Shown piece after piece: positions 52,532-60,798 of a DNA stretch of 64,000 nucleotides. The stretch lies in assembly GCF_003026355.1 (NCBI RefSeq), contig NZ_PYON01000002.1, positions 398,058 to 462,057 of the forward strand, given 5' to 3'. The DNA is from Photobacterium kishitanii (GTDB lineage: Bacteria; Pseudomonadota; Gammaproteobacteria; Enterobacterales; Vibrionaceae). Positions within the stretch are counted from its first letter, which is position 1, and each line of letters opens with the position of its first letter. The position numbers were made by a program, and so were the translations under genes. The notes under the pieces are model-generated. The model had not been told where the DNA came from and did not search any database. It worked only from the letters and a program-made list of their open reading frames with translations.

Positions 52532-53574
52532 TGAAAGTTATCTACACTGAAAAACAACGTTTACATCATGTACGTTTTGAATTTTTAAATGGTGAAGCCA
52601 CCCCATGTTTTGAAAAACCAGAACGTGCAGACATGGTGCTTAATGCATTAAATAGTCATGGTGGTTTCACAATGGTTGAGCCTAATAGCTATGGTGATGC
52701 GCCTATGCGTTGGGTACACACGGATGATTACGTTGATTTTCTAGCAAGTTGTTGGGATCAGTGGGTTGAAGCATTTGGTGATGTGCATGATGCCTCACCA
52801 TACTGTTTTGCACCTGCACGTCATTTACGTAACCGTATTCCTAAAGACATCGAAGGACGTTTAGGTTATTACAGTTTTGATATGACTGCGGCGATCACCG
52901 CCGGTTCTTGGAAAGCGATTGTTGCAGCGACTGAATGTGCGTTAACGGGGGTTGATTTAATTAAGCAAGGTGAACACGCCGCGTTTGCGTTATGTCGTCC
53001 ACCTGGTCACCATGCTGCGCCTGATCTAATGGGCGGTTATTGTTATGCTAACAACGCAGCCATTGCAGCTGAAAGCTTTATTCGTCAAGGCGCGAAGCGC
53101 GTTGCAGTACTTGATATTGATTACCACCATGGCAACGGCACTCAAAGTATTTTCTATAATCGCAGTGATGTGTTATTTGCATCGATTCATGGCGATCCTG
53201 ATTACGATTATCCTCATTACCTTGGCTTTGCCGATGAAGAAGGTGAGGGGGAGGGTCTAGGCTTTAATCTTAATTTACCGTTACCACTACATACAACAGA
53301 TTGGTCTGTTTATGAACCAGTATTAGCGACGGCATTAGCGCGTATTGCTGAATATCAGCCTGATGCATTAGTGATTTCATTAGGAATGGATACTTTTGCA
53401 GATGATCCAATCAGCTATTTTAAATTAATGCGCACTGATTATCGAAATATTGGCTGGATGATTGGTTTATTAAATATTCCGACTTTATTTGTTTTTGAAG
53501 GCGGTTATGCGGTTGATGATTTAGGTCATAATACCGTTGCAGTACTTGATGGCTTTAATAAAGCACGAGTGTAG
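52531..53574 (+). CDS. Acetylpolyamine amidohydrolase (class II histone-deacetylase fold)
   Basis: These zinc hydrolases deacetylate acetylspermidine and acetylputrescine. The 347-residue protein has the zinc and catalytic motifs of the fold: RPPGHHA, DIDYHHGNGTQ, and GMDTFADDP with the metal-binding Asp. ATG 52531 overlaps the PotD stop by one base, so translation is coupled and an internal GGAG supplies the ribosome-binding site. Pairing with a PotD-like binder suggests that acetylated polyamines are captured outside, imported and deacetylated to re-enter the cellular pool. Substrate specificity is inferred from family and neighbour. Confidence 0.92.
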   Translation: MKVIYTEKQRLHHVRFEFLNGEATPCFEKPERADMVLNALNSHGGFTMVEPNSYGDAPMRWVHTDDYVDFLASCWDQWVEAFGDVHDASPYCFAPARHLRNRIPKDIEGRLGYYSFDMTAAITAGSWKAIVAATECALTGVDLIKQGEHAAFALCRPPGHHAAPDLMGGYCYANNAAIAAESFIRQGAKRVAVLDIDYHHGNGTQSIFYNRSDVLFASIHGDPDYDYPHYLGFADEEGEGEGLGFNLNLPLPLHTTDWSVYEPVLATALARIAEYQPDALVISLGMDTFADDPISYFKLMRTDYRNIGWMIGLLNIPTLFVFEGGYAVDDLGHNTVAVLDGFNKARV

Positions 53575-53610
53575 TTATCTATACTGCATAATTAAAAATA
53601 CATGTGAAAT

Positions 53611-53645
53611 TAAAAGCGATAGCCTGATGGTTATCGCTTTCTTGT
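53611..53645. terminator. Bidirectional terminator
   Basis: AAAGCGATA (53613-53621) pairs with TATCGCTTT (53632-53640), flanked by A and T tracts, between converging genes. Confidence 0.85.
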
Positions 53646-53900
53646 TTAAAGCGTGATCCCCATATAAACACATAGTTCACGTTTAATACGAATAAATTCA
53701 GTCGTAGTGACTTTTTGTGCTTGGTAATCTTTACATTCCTCAACGTTGATATCATCAACTTCAACTTCTAAAAAAGGTAATTCAGAACTATTGGTAAGTA
53801 AATAAAGGGCGCGGTTACCGTCAATTTTATAATTTAAATCAAAAGCAACAATCGTCTCCATATTGATATAAATATTATTTATTTTTAGTGCTTTTTTCAT
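53646..53900 (-). CDS. Small hypothetical protein, 84 residues
   Basis: The product starts MKKALKINNIYINMETIVAFDLNY when counted from the ATG at 53898-53900, which has an AGG site at good spacing; another ATG 9 bases upstream is possible. It has no signal peptide or membrane helix and seems a mixed alpha/beta protein with two Cys (EECKDY and RELCVY). I recognise no family. It converges on the amidohydrolase gene across a bidirectional terminator. Confidence 0.65.
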   Translation of the reverse strand: MKKALKINNIYINMETIVAFDLNYKIDGNRALYLLTNSSELPFLEVEVDDINVEECKDYQAQKVTTTEFIRIKRELCVYMGITL

Positions 53901-54012
53901 TACAGACATCCTATGTAAAATAACGATGAAGTCACATATTATTCGTGGCTAAAAATAGAATATGCTGAGTTTTACATTTTGTATGTAAGAAGTTCTGCAA
54001 TGAAAGATTGTA

Positions 54013-54897
54013 TTATTCATTAACGGCAATCGCTTGAATTGAGTCTTTTTTATGCTGTTTCCTTTCAACTTTTGCTAACCATAATAGTGGTGCTATGATC
54101 ATAACAGTGCCTATCAGGGTAGTTGTGTCAGGCACTTCGTTAAATAATAAATATCCGACAATGACTGCACCAATTAAACCACTGTATTCAGCACTGGCAA
54201 TTTTATTACTTTCCACTGCACGGTAAGCAACTACGCAAGTTGCAGCATAGATCAAAATTAATGCGCTAGAGCCTGATGCAGTAATGAGCGGCGACCAATC
54301 CCATGGTTTATTCTCTAATAATGCTAATATTAGTGACGCAGGCATACCGATTAAGTTGGTCAATAATAATGTCTGGGCAACACTTTGTTGTGTTGGTAGT
54401 TTACGAATAAATAGGTTATTTATCGCAATGGTTAATGCGACTACTAATGCGCCAAAAGCTGCCCAACTAATGTCTGTTGGACGTACAATGACTAACACGC
54501 CAGCAAAGCCAATAATACCAGCAGCAATAGAATAACGGCTGAGTTTTTCACCATAAATAATCATTGCCAGCGGAAGCATGATCAAGGGGGCTGCATAGAA
54601 AATAGCGTTCGCAGTGGCTAGCGGCAGTGTGCTTAAAGAGATCACCATAAACACAGCACCTAATAACCACACATGCGCTCGCACAAAATGCCATTTTAAG
54701 CCGATTAAAAAACTTTGCTTAGTTGCCGTTAAACAAAAGGGCAGTAAGATAATGACTGCTGATAGTTGACGGAAAAACACGAACTGAAATATCGCTGCAT
54801 CTTTACCCATAGTTTTAATTAAGGCGTCAGAAAGTACCGCTACTAAATTACCAATAATCAAAATGGTCATTGCAAAGCCAACAGAGCGTTTTTTCAT
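54013..54897 (-). CDS. EamA/DMT-family transporter
   Basis: The 294-residue membrane protein has ten predicted helices in two EamA repeats, as in the drug/metabolite transporter superfamily; typical text includes FVFFRQLSAVIILLPF and the second-repeat end GYLLFNEVPDTTTLIGTVMII. I use ATG 54895-54897, which follows AGGTATA, rather than an upstream TTG. The substrate is unknown. It lies alone before the SDR gene. Confidence 0.88.
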   Translation of the reverse strand: MKKRSVGFAMTILIIGNLVAVLSDALIKTMGKDAAIFQFVFFRQLSAVIILLPFCLTATKQSFLIGLKWHFVRAHVWLLGAVFMVISLSTLPLATANAIFYAAPLIMLPLAMIIYGEKLSRYSIAAGIIGFAGVLVIVRPTDISWAAFGALVVALTIAINNLFIRKLPTQQSVAQTLLLTNLIGMPASLILALLENKPWDWSPLITASGSSALILIYAATCVVAYRAVESNKIASAEYSGLIGAVIVGYLLFNEVPDTTTLIGTVMIIAPLLWLAKVERKQHKKDSIQAIAVNE

Positions 54898-55054
54898 TAT
54901 ACCTACCGAAATAAACAAGGTGAGATTGTGGTGCTAGTTGAGCTTGAATAGTGCAAACAATAGCATTGGTGAATTTGCATCTTATGATGAATTTAACGTT
55001 ATGTATAATGACATAATGTTAACTGGTATAAGTATTTCTAAGAGTTACTAATAC

Positions 55055-55762
55055 TTACCAAGCAATAATGTCGCCATTATAGCTTAGAAATTGTCCGCTG
55101 TTGTGTGGCGTTAATCTTGATAATAATTCCAATAAACATTGTGCGGTATATTTAGGCGTGAATAATTTGTGTGGGGATACATTGTGTTGAAAAGGCTCAG
55201 AAAGAGCACTTGCTGTTGTACCAGGATGAAAAGCGATAACACAACATCGAGGAAGTTTAGGTCGCCATTCAATACTAATGGTTTTAATTGCCATATTGAG
55301 GGCCGCTTTAGAGGTTCGGTAACTAATCCAACCACCTAATCTATTATCTTCAATACTGCCGACTTTGGCGGAGATTGTGACAAAATAACTGCGGCGCGAG
55401 GCTTTTAGCTGAACCATAAAATGCTTAGCCAGTAACAAGGTTGGTAAGGTGTTAGTTTTTATATTGGTATAGAAAAAATCAGCCTCGAAGTGTTGAATCG
55501 ACTTTTCTGGTGAATGTGTAGCTGTGTGAAGTATACCCACTGCATTGATCACAAGATCAAGCTGGATGAATTGGGTAGCCAGCGTGGAAATCTCTGTTTC
55601 TATAGTTATATCAACGTGATGCCAATGTAGTTGTGGATGTTGATAACGTGGTTGGTGCCGAAAAAATGTTGCATGGATTTGTGCATTAGGTTTAAGAAGC
55701 AATAATTGTTTGATAATCGCAAGCCCAATGCCTCCAGTTCCACCAATAATTAATGCTTTCAT
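55055..55762 (-). CDS. Short-chain dehydrogenase/reductase (SDR)
   Basis: The 235-residue protein begins MKALIIGGTGGIGLAIIKQL, with the TGGxGIG cofactor loop near residues 8-15. It has NAVGILH (NAG-like), a catalytic Ser/Tyr/Lys set represented by TISAKVG and SYRTSKAAL (Y-x-x-x-K), and the C-terminal AFHPGTT segment, all typical of SDR enzymes. ATG 55760-55762 follows AAGGAGG at the right distance. The N-terminal cofactor loop suggests NADP or NAD. The substrate is not predictable. Confidence 0.9.
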   Translation of the reverse strand: MKALIIGGTGGIGLAIIKQLLLLKPNAQIHATFFRHQPRYQHPQLHWHHVDITIETEISTLATQFIQLDLVINAVGILHTATHSPEKSIQHFEADFFYTNIKTNTLPTLLLAKHFMVQLKASRRSYFVTISAKVGSIEDNRLGGWISYRTSKAALNMAIKTISIEWRPKLPRCCVIAFHPGTTASALSEPFQHNVSPHKLFTPKYTAQCLLELLSRLTPHNSGQFLSYNGDIIAW

Positions 55763-55921
55763 TCGATCCTCCTTGAGATAGTTGCGCATGGTTATTTTAA
55801 CCATGGCTGCTAAATTTCATTATAGCGAGATTATTTTAAGATTGGATGTATGATAAAATACACAATAATTATCTGTTTGGTTTAATAATTACGCAGTTAA
55901 ATTCCTTTTAAGAATAAGTGC

Positions 55922-55950
55922 TTTACAGCCAATGCTGACCACTATAGTAT
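55922..55950 (+). promoter_or_regulatory. Promoter of tRNA-Ser copy 1
   Basis: TTTACA (55922-55927) and TAGTAT (55945-55950) are 17 bases apart, and a GC-rich discriminator (ACGCCGC) follows, as in stringently controlled tRNA promoters. Confidence 0.7.
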
Positions 55951-55959
55951 ACGCCGCAT

Positions 55960-56050
55960 GGAGAGATGGCTGAGTGGTTGAAAGCACCGGTCTTGAAAAC
56001 CGGCATACGTTTATAGCGTATCTAGGGTTCAAATCCCTATCTCTCCGCCA
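55960..56050 (+). tRNA. tRNA-Ser (anticodon UGA), copy 1
   Basis: This is a 91-base class II tRNA with acceptor GGAGAGA/TCTCTCC, anticodon stem ending CCGGT/ACCGG with loop CTTGAAA (anticodon TGA), a long variable arm (around 56005-56024) and an encoded CCA. It is identical in sequence to copies at 60188 and 63883. Confidence 0.96.
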
Positions 56051-56055
56051 AATAT

Positions 56056-56088
56056 AAAAAAGCCGCTATTTTTACAGCGGCTTTTTTA
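56056..56088 (+). terminator. Terminator of tRNA-Ser copy 1
   Basis: GCCGCT (56062-56067) pairs with AGCGGC (56076-56081) with flanking A6 and T6. Confidence 0.88.
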
Positions 56089-56128
56089 CGTCTGAATAAA
56101 AGATACGTATTAATAGTGAATTTAAAGC

Positions 56129-56155
56129 AGGGTTCAAATCCATTTTCCTATCTCC
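56129..56155 (+). repeat. Degenerate copy of the tRNA-Ser 3' end (att-like scar)
   Basis: AGGGTTCAAATCC (56129-56141) and CTATCTCC (56148-56155) reproduce the T arm and acceptor end of the tRNA-Ser 80 bases upstream, with a 6-base insertion and the rest lost. Such partial tRNA 3' repeats can be left by site-specific integration. I see no integrase. Confidence 0.45.
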
Positions 56156-56218
56156 TCTGATTATTCTGATTATTCTGATTTATATTGATGCTATGTAACT
56201 CATGATTCGTCATTATTT

Positions 56219-56459
56219 ATGACTATTATTGCCGATGTTACGTTAGATCGTAACAATAAGCCTCTAGCATTAAAGAATGAGCTAAAGAGCGGTTTAATGA
56301 AGTCATAGGAGGGAGCGGCGATTGCCTCTTATCATATAATGGTTCTGAATCAACATTATTACGAGAAGTATATGATGTTCTTGATATGGTACAGCAGATG
56401 AGCGATTAAGGTTGTTAGATAAGCGTAGACAACATTTTAAAGAATTGAGCAAAATCTAA
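56219..56459 (+). pseudogene. Probable decayed gene fragment
   Basis: From ATG 56219 the frame encodes MTIIADVTLDRNNKPLALKNEL and then meets a stop; coding-like continuations (SESTLLREVYDVLDMVQQMSD and LLDKRRQHFKELSKI) appear in the other frames up to TAA at 56457. The protein is not recognised. Two frameshifts would be needed to make one open frame. It lies directly after the att-like tRNA scar and ends at a strong hairpin. Confidence 0.35.
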
Positions 56460-56463
56460 TTAA

Positions 56464-56500
56464 AGATAAACCGAGTGTAGACTCGGTTTATCTCATTTTA
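56464..56500 (+). terminator. Terminator after the decayed gene
   Basis: AGATAAACCGAGT (56464-56476) pairs with its complement at 56481-56493 around GTAG. The T-run is weak. It may be a remnant of the older gene's terminator. Confidence 0.6.
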
Positions 56501-56583
56501 TTAATTTAATAAGCAATCATGTAATAACTAAGTTAGCTAAATAAAATAGCTGGCTTAGCTATATGATGAAAAATTAATATATA

Positions 56584-56736
56584 TTATCGCTTATGATTGT
56601 GTTTATGCTTGTGGCAATGTTTACACCAGTGATCATGTTTATAATATCCATGGTGATGATCGGGTAAAAAAACACAACCTTGTAGTAATATTAATGCAGC
56701 TATAATCATAAAACCATGTTTGAATAATCTATTCAT
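56584..56736 (-). CDS. His-rich small lipoprotein (50 residues)
   Basis: The ATG at 56736 follows AGGTG and opens MNRLFKHGFMIIAALILLQGC, a good lipoprotein signal with lipobox LQGC. The short mature part (about 30 residues) is crowded with histidine: PDHHHGYYKHDHWCKHCHKHKHNHK, here shortened in reading. It would make a small surface metal binder (zinc, copper or nickel) or a metal-responsive peptide. It overlaps the 3' end of the gene upstream by 8 bases. I know of no family for it. Confidence 0.6.
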   Translation of the reverse strand: MNRLFKHGFMIIAALILLQGCVFLPDHHHGYYKHDHWCKHCHKHKHNHKR

Positions 56737-57085
56737 TGCCACACCTTTTTATTTTGTAGGTATGTTTGTGATTGCCGACAAAAACAATAATATGTTGATG
56801 GCGACGATAAGCTAAAAATGATTTCTTAAGCCAATGATCTTGGTTGCGTCTCTTTAATTTATATTTATCATTTTTTTTATACACGCACTCATATGTTTTT
56901 TTCTGTACTTTAAATATATAATGATGGTGTGATGTTCCTTTAAATGTCAGTTTATTTCTTGGTGTTTCGGTGTAAGCTGCGATAACTGCCCTACAATATT
57001 CTTTATTTGAGATTTGCTTTGCCGAAGCTGATAAAGGGGAGAGTAGACATACAAATGCTACAAAAAGTGTCATCATTTTATTCAT
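56729..57085 (-). CDS. Secreted or periplasmic protein of unknown function, 118 residues
   Basis: Starting at ATG 57083-57085, after GAGAA, the product has a signal peptide (MNKMMTLFVAFVCLLSPLSASA) and a mature part with three Cys (KEYCRAV, TYECVYK, IKRCGNE) and many basic residues (NKLTFKGTSHHHYIFKVQKK). It resembles no family I can name. Its 3' end overlaps the start of the His-rich lipoprotein by 8 bases, so these two are coupled. The upstream lipoprotein gene 57122-57475 is 36 bases away in the same direction. Confidence 0.7.
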   Translation of the reverse strand: MNKMMTLFVAFVCLLSPLSASAKQISNKEYCRAVIAAYTETPRNKLTFKGTSHHHYIFKVQKKTYECVYKKNDKYKLKRRNQDHWLKKSFLAYRRHQHIIVFVGNHKHTYKIKRCGNE

Positions 57086-57121
57086 AGTGATTCTCATTAA
57101 ATAGTGTGTAGGATAGTTAAG

Positions 57122-57475
57122 TTAGTTGTTAAACCCATCACCATGATTAACAAAGACTTTTCTTCCGGAAATTTTTCCAATGTAGTGTTCTTTATTGCCA
57201 TGTCTGTCTGAATGTCTTAATTGACCGCCTTTAAGAGATATAGGGCTACCATTGTTGGTAGTACCTGTACATATAACATAAGATTTATATTTTCCTTTCT
57301 TTTGAGATAAGAACTTGCACTCAGTATTATCCGTCAAGGTGTAGCCTTCCTGTTCAAAAAGGAAATTGGCTTTTTGAGTCATATAATCATCAGCCCATGT
57401 CATTGGATTACTGCAGCCAGTAATAAATGTAGGGATAGCCATAGATAATAAAAATAGGTGCTTTTTTATATTCAT
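57122..57475 (-). CDS. Lipoprotein of unknown function, 117 residues
   Basis: The product starts MNIKKHLFLLSMAIPTFITGC, a lipoprotein signal with lipobox ITGC. The mature protein has two further cysteines (TECKFL and VICTGTT), a basic/aromatic middle and C-terminal GRKVFVNHGDGFNN. No family is recognised. It heads a compact cluster of three small exported proteins with the same strand and tight spacing, so the group is likely one operon with a common envelope function. Confidence 0.7.
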   Translation of the reverse strand: MNIKKHLFLLSMAIPTFITGCSNPMTWADDYMTQKANFLFEQEGYTLTDNTECKFLSQKKGKYKSYVICTGTTNNGSPISLKGGQLRHSDRHGNKEHYIGKISGRKVFVNHGDGFNN

Positions 57476-57896
57476 ATGAGATTCTCTGTGTTTTATTGGT
57501 TTGAAATATGTTCATAGAGATAAATGAAAAGTAGTAATTATTTTTCTCATTTCAATGCTTTAATTAATATTTAAATAAATTTTTGTACGGGTGTTTATAA
57601 TGGTATGAATGTTACGTTGAGATAAAGGAATAATCTTTATCAAAATGTAACCTTGAATTTTTATATATCAAGCATGATAAAAAACCAATTATATATGTTT
57701 AGTATTTTCATATGATTTATAGTTTGTTGTAATGTTTGGTATGAGGACATTATATAGGGTTTGTATAATAGTAATATGTCAATATAAAGACGAAAAATAT
57801 CAACATAAGGACATTTTAGCTTATTTAATCTATTAATGAGTATTACGATAAGTGCCACTTGCATCGCCTTACTCGGGAAGTAAGGCGAATAATTAA
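57476..57896. other. AT-rich intergenic stretch
   Basis: A hydrophobic frame on the minus strand (57661-57864) is present, but its composition follows from the AT content and it has no ribosome-binding site. I see no supported gene. A hairpin CGCCTTAC/GTAAGGCG (57865-57887) near the right end lacks a T-run. Confidence 0.4.
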
Positions 57897-58013
57897 TTAG
57901 TGAATACTTTGTCGTGCTTCAATGCTGCCGTGCGTTTGAATGGTTGTACCTTGAGATCCTGCACAGCCTGTTACAACCATGCCTAATAAGATAAATGCGA
58001 TAATGTTCTTCAA
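57897..58013 (-). CDS. Short lipoprotein with a probable TTG start, 38 residues
   Basis: AAGGA lies 7 bases before a TTG (58011-58013) that opens MKNIIAFILLGMVVTGCAGSQG, a lipoprotein signal with lipobox VTGC, followed by a 22-residue tail. In-frame ATGs upstream lack a Shine-Dalgarno. This is the type of small entericidin-like lipoprotein often overlooked. Confidence is limited by its size. Confidence 0.55.
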   Translation of the reverse strand: MKNIIAFILLGMVVTGCAGSQGTTIQTHGSIEARQSIH

Positions 58014-58110
58014 TTGATAATCCTTTATTAGCATTTTGTTTATTCTATGAACAGTGTACCTGTAACCAGAAATAGCAACAAGGAGGCAGAAAAGTGCTAA
58101 CTCAGTCAAT

Positions 58111-58140
58111 AAAAAAGCCGCTGATTATAATCAGCGGCTG
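58111..58140 (-). terminator. Terminator of the NSS transporter gene
   Basis: AGCCGCTGATT (58116-58126) is complementary to 58129-58139. Read on the minus strand, it ends in T6. Confidence 0.88.
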
Positions 58141-58163
58141 AGTGAGTTATATCGTGATGATAG

Positions 58164-59594
58164 TTACAGTTTCTTTGAGAAAACGCCGCACAAACCAATG
58201 ATGATTAACCCAAGGATCATAATTTCCCCTTTATTACTGTCAAAGCCAGCTTTAACGCCAGAAATAGCAACAATTGCGATAGCTACTGGAATAATGTATT
58301 TAATCAATACATACCAGACATTAAACAGTGGAAATGAAACTTTACCATCGTTGGTGATTTCTTTTTTCAATTCACTGCGATCTAAACGCCAACCAGTAAA
58401 AAGGCAGACCAACATACCACCAATCGCTAAAAAGATTTTATCGGTTAATAAATCAAAAATATCAAAAGCGCCAGTAGCAAATAGTGTTGGACCAAAACCG
58501 CCAATGGATAATGAGGCTAAGATACATAGTAATGCCATTACTCCGCTAGCTATAAGTACTGCGGTAACACGGCTAAAGCCTTTTTCATCAATTAAGTAAG
58601 CAACGACGACTTCTAGTAATGATACTGAAGAGGTAAGTGCTGCAACACTTAAGCCGATAAAGAACAATATTGCGAGTATTAAACCAATACCGCCCATCTC
58701 AGCAAACAGTTGTGGCACAACCACGAATACTAAACCAGGGCCTGCTGATGGTTCCATTCCAAAAGCAAACATTGCAGGGAACATTGCAATACCAGCGAGT
58801 AATGCTACGCCGGTATCCATTGCTGTGACCATTGCTGTCGTTTGTACAAGGTTCTCTTTTTTTCGCAGGTAGCTACCGTAAGTTAGCATGCAGCCCATGC
58901 CTAAGCTTAATGAGAAGAATGCTTGTCCTAATGCAGCCAATACAACGGAACTATCAATTTTTGAAAAGTCGGGCTTAAACAAAAATTCTAATCCAGCCAT
59001 GGCACCAGGTAGAGTCAAGCCTTTGATCGATACGATCATTAAAATGATAAACAATAGTGGCATTAAAATTTTACCGGCTTTCTCAATACCGCCAGAGACA
59101 CCACGCATGACGACTAGAATATTAAAGAGTAGGTATAGTCCCATCCAAAATAGAGGTTGTAGTGGGTTAGCAATAAAGCCACTAAAACTGTCACCAATAG
59201 CATCGGGTTGGCTCAATAAACCAGTAGCGACTTTATAGATATAAGCAATAGCCCAGCCGCCAACAACCGGATAGAAGCCCATGATTAATAGGCCACTGAG
59301 TACGCCTAAGATGCCGACAAAAGTCCAGCGACGATCCGTGGTTTTAAAGGCTCCTACTGCAGATAGTCCTGTTTTACGTCCGACTGCAAATTCTGTCAGC
59401 ATAACGCTAAAGCCAATCACGATAACAAATAGTAGATAAATAGAAACGAATGCACCGCCGCCATTTTCACCTGCGGTGTAAGGGAATTTCCAAATATTAC
59501 CTAAACCTACAGCAGATCCTGCTGCTGCCATCACGAAGCCCAGTTTTGAACTCCATGTTCCTCTATTTGATGTTACTGATGATGTTGTATCCAT
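58164..59594 (-). CDS. Neurotransmitter:sodium symporter (NSS/SNF) family transporter
   Basis: The 476-residue membrane protein has about 11-12 helices and opens with the family sequence WSSKLGFVMAAAGSAVGLGNIWKFPY (shortened), which includes the sodium-site region of helix 1. Other features are GENGGGAFVSIY, the LSLGMGCMLTYGSYL unwound-helix region and ALTSSVSLLEV. Such transporters import amino acids or related osmolytes with Na+, a common trait in marine bacteria. AGGATC precedes the ATG. It is monocistronic. The substrate is not predictable. Confidence 0.93.
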   Translation of the reverse strand: MDTTSSVTSNRGTWSSKLGFVMAAAGSAVGLGNIWKFPYTAGENGGGAFVSIYLLFVIVIGFSVMLTEFAVGRKTGLSAVGAFKTTDRRWTFVGILGVLSGLLIMGFYPVVGGWAIAYIYKVATGLLSQPDAIGDSFSGFIANPLQPLFWMGLYLLFNILVVMRGVSGGIEKAGKILMPLLFIILMIVSIKGLTLPGAMAGLEFLFKPDFSKIDSSVVLAALGQAFFSLSLGMGCMLTYGSYLRKKENLVQTTAMVTAMDTGVALLAGIAMFPAMFAFGMEPSAGPGLVFVVVPQLFAEMGGIGLILAILFFIGLSVAALTSSVSLLEVVVAYLIDEKGFSRVTAVLIASGVMALLCILASLSIGGFGPTLFATGAFDIFDLLTDKIFLAIGGMLVCLFTGWRLDRSELKKEITNDGKVSFPLFNVWYVLIKYIIPVAIAIVAISGVKAGFDSNKGEIMILGLIIIGLCGVFSKKL

Positions 59595-60148
59595 ACATGA
59601 TCCTGTGACTATAATTAAAGCAATTGATTTTAAAGGATAATATATTTACTGAGCATATTTACTTAAGGGTGGTGAGATGAAATATAAAAGGTTTGTATTA
59701 GTAAAGATATGGATTTGTTAAATATATTGATTACTTTTTATCACGTATTTTATTGCTTTGAAATGAAAAACTGCAGCTAGGTAAGTAATAATAGTGAGCA
59801 TTAATAATGGTTTTTTGATTAAAGTTGTTAATAAACAATACGTTGCTTTTGATTTTTGGTGGTAGCATAAAATGCTAAAGTGGTGTTTTAATCTAACTTA
59901 GATAAATATTTCACTCAGTAGCTATATAAGTAATATTGTTAAGTAGAATGATGGTTATATATAGGTGGTTATTCTGATACTAAGATATTTAAAAGCATAT
60001 AAGCTAGGTAGGTGGCGGAAGTTATCGTGGTAATAACTTAGACTTGTGATGAAATTTCATCATTGATGTATTATTGATCTAGTTTTGATTGTTTTTAATC
60101 AGCATTGGCGGAGAAATCTACAGTTGATGTTTTTATTATTATTATTAC
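59595..60148. other. AT-rich intergenic stretch before the tRNA array
   Basis: I see no gene, only AT-rich sequence with short frames. It must hold the promoter of the NSS transporter gene. Confidence 0.4.
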
Positions 60149-60177
60149 TTTACAGTGACCGCGCTCGACTATATTAT
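60149..60177 (+). promoter_or_regulatory. Promoter of the tRNA array
   Basis: TTTACA (60149-60154) and TATTAT (60172-60177) lie 17 bases apart before a GC-rich discriminator (CGCGGC), 10 bases ahead of tRNA-Ser copy 2. The same arrangement precedes the other two copies. Confidence 0.75.
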
Positions 60178-60187
60178 TCGCGGCATT

Positions 60188-60278
60188 GGAGAGATGGCTG
60201 AGTGGTTGAAAGCACCGGTCTTGAAAACCGGCATACGTTTATAGCGTATCTAGGGTTCAAATCCCTATCTCTCCGCCA
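60188..60278 (+). tRNA. tRNA-Ser (anticodon UGA), copy 2
   Basis: Sequence-identical to copies at 55960 and 63883, with the same TGA anticodon and CCA end. It is the first gene of a Ser-Asp-Thr-Tyr-Asn array. Confidence 0.96.
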
Positions 60279-60317
60279 AATTCTGAAGATTCGATTTATC
60301 GGGTTTCATAAAGAATT

Positions 60318-60394
60318 GGAGCGGTAGTTCAGTTGGTTAGAATACCGGCCTGTCACGCCGGGGGTCGCGGGTTCGAGTCCCGTCCGCTCCGCCA
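60318..60394 (+). tRNA. tRNA-Asp (anticodon GUC)
   Basis: Acceptor GGAGCGG pairs with CCGCTCC. The anticodon loop CTGTCAC carries GTC, the T arm is GGGTTCGAGTCCC-like, and CCA is encoded. Confidence 0.96.
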
Positions 60395-60445
60395 ACATAA
60401 AGACATAGTGTTAATTAATTAACATGCTATGTAACGAAATTTTGT

Positions 60446-60521
<76 letters not shown>

Positions 60522-60530
60522 TTAAATTTC

Positions 60531-60615
60531 GGTGGGATTCCCGAGTGGCCAAAGGGAGCAGATTGTAAATCTGCCGGCACTGCCTTCGAAGGTTCGAATC
60601 CTTCTCCCACCACCA
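60531..60615 (+). tRNA. tRNA-Tyr (anticodon GUA)
   Basis: A class II tRNA with acceptor GGTGGGA/TCCCACC, anticodon loop TTGTAAA with GTA, a long variable arm and an encoded CCA. Confidence 0.96.
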
Positions 60616-60622
60616 TTACAAT

Positions 60623-60698
60623 TCCCTCTTAGTTCAGTTGGTAGAACGCCGGACTGTTAATCCGTATGTCACTGGTTCAAGTCCAGTAGAGGGAGCCA
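60623..60698 (+). tRNA. tRNA-Asn (anticodon GUU)
   Basis: Acceptor TCCCTCT/AGAGGGA, anticodon loop CTGTTAA with GTT, and T arm CTGGTTCAAGTCCAG. Its 76 bases end in CCA. It is the intact member of a three-copy series. Confidence 0.96.
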
Positions 60699-60703
60699 AA
60701 TAG

Positions 60704-60734
60704 AAAAGCCCGCAAGCAATTGCGGGCTTTTTTA
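60704..60734 (+). terminator. Terminator of the tRNA array
   Basis: GCCCGCAA (60708-60715) pairs with TTGCGGGC (60720-60727) and is followed by T6. Confidence 0.9.
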
Positions 60735-60798
60735 CATCTAAAATTTAGTGAAAGTAGAGTGTTAGTACTTAAGGTTCGATCATCCACCACCATACAAT

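Noticed and set aside
57661..57864. A 67-residue hydrophobic frame on the minus strand.
   Set aside because: It has no ribosome-binding site and its hydrophobic content follows from very AT-rich DNA.
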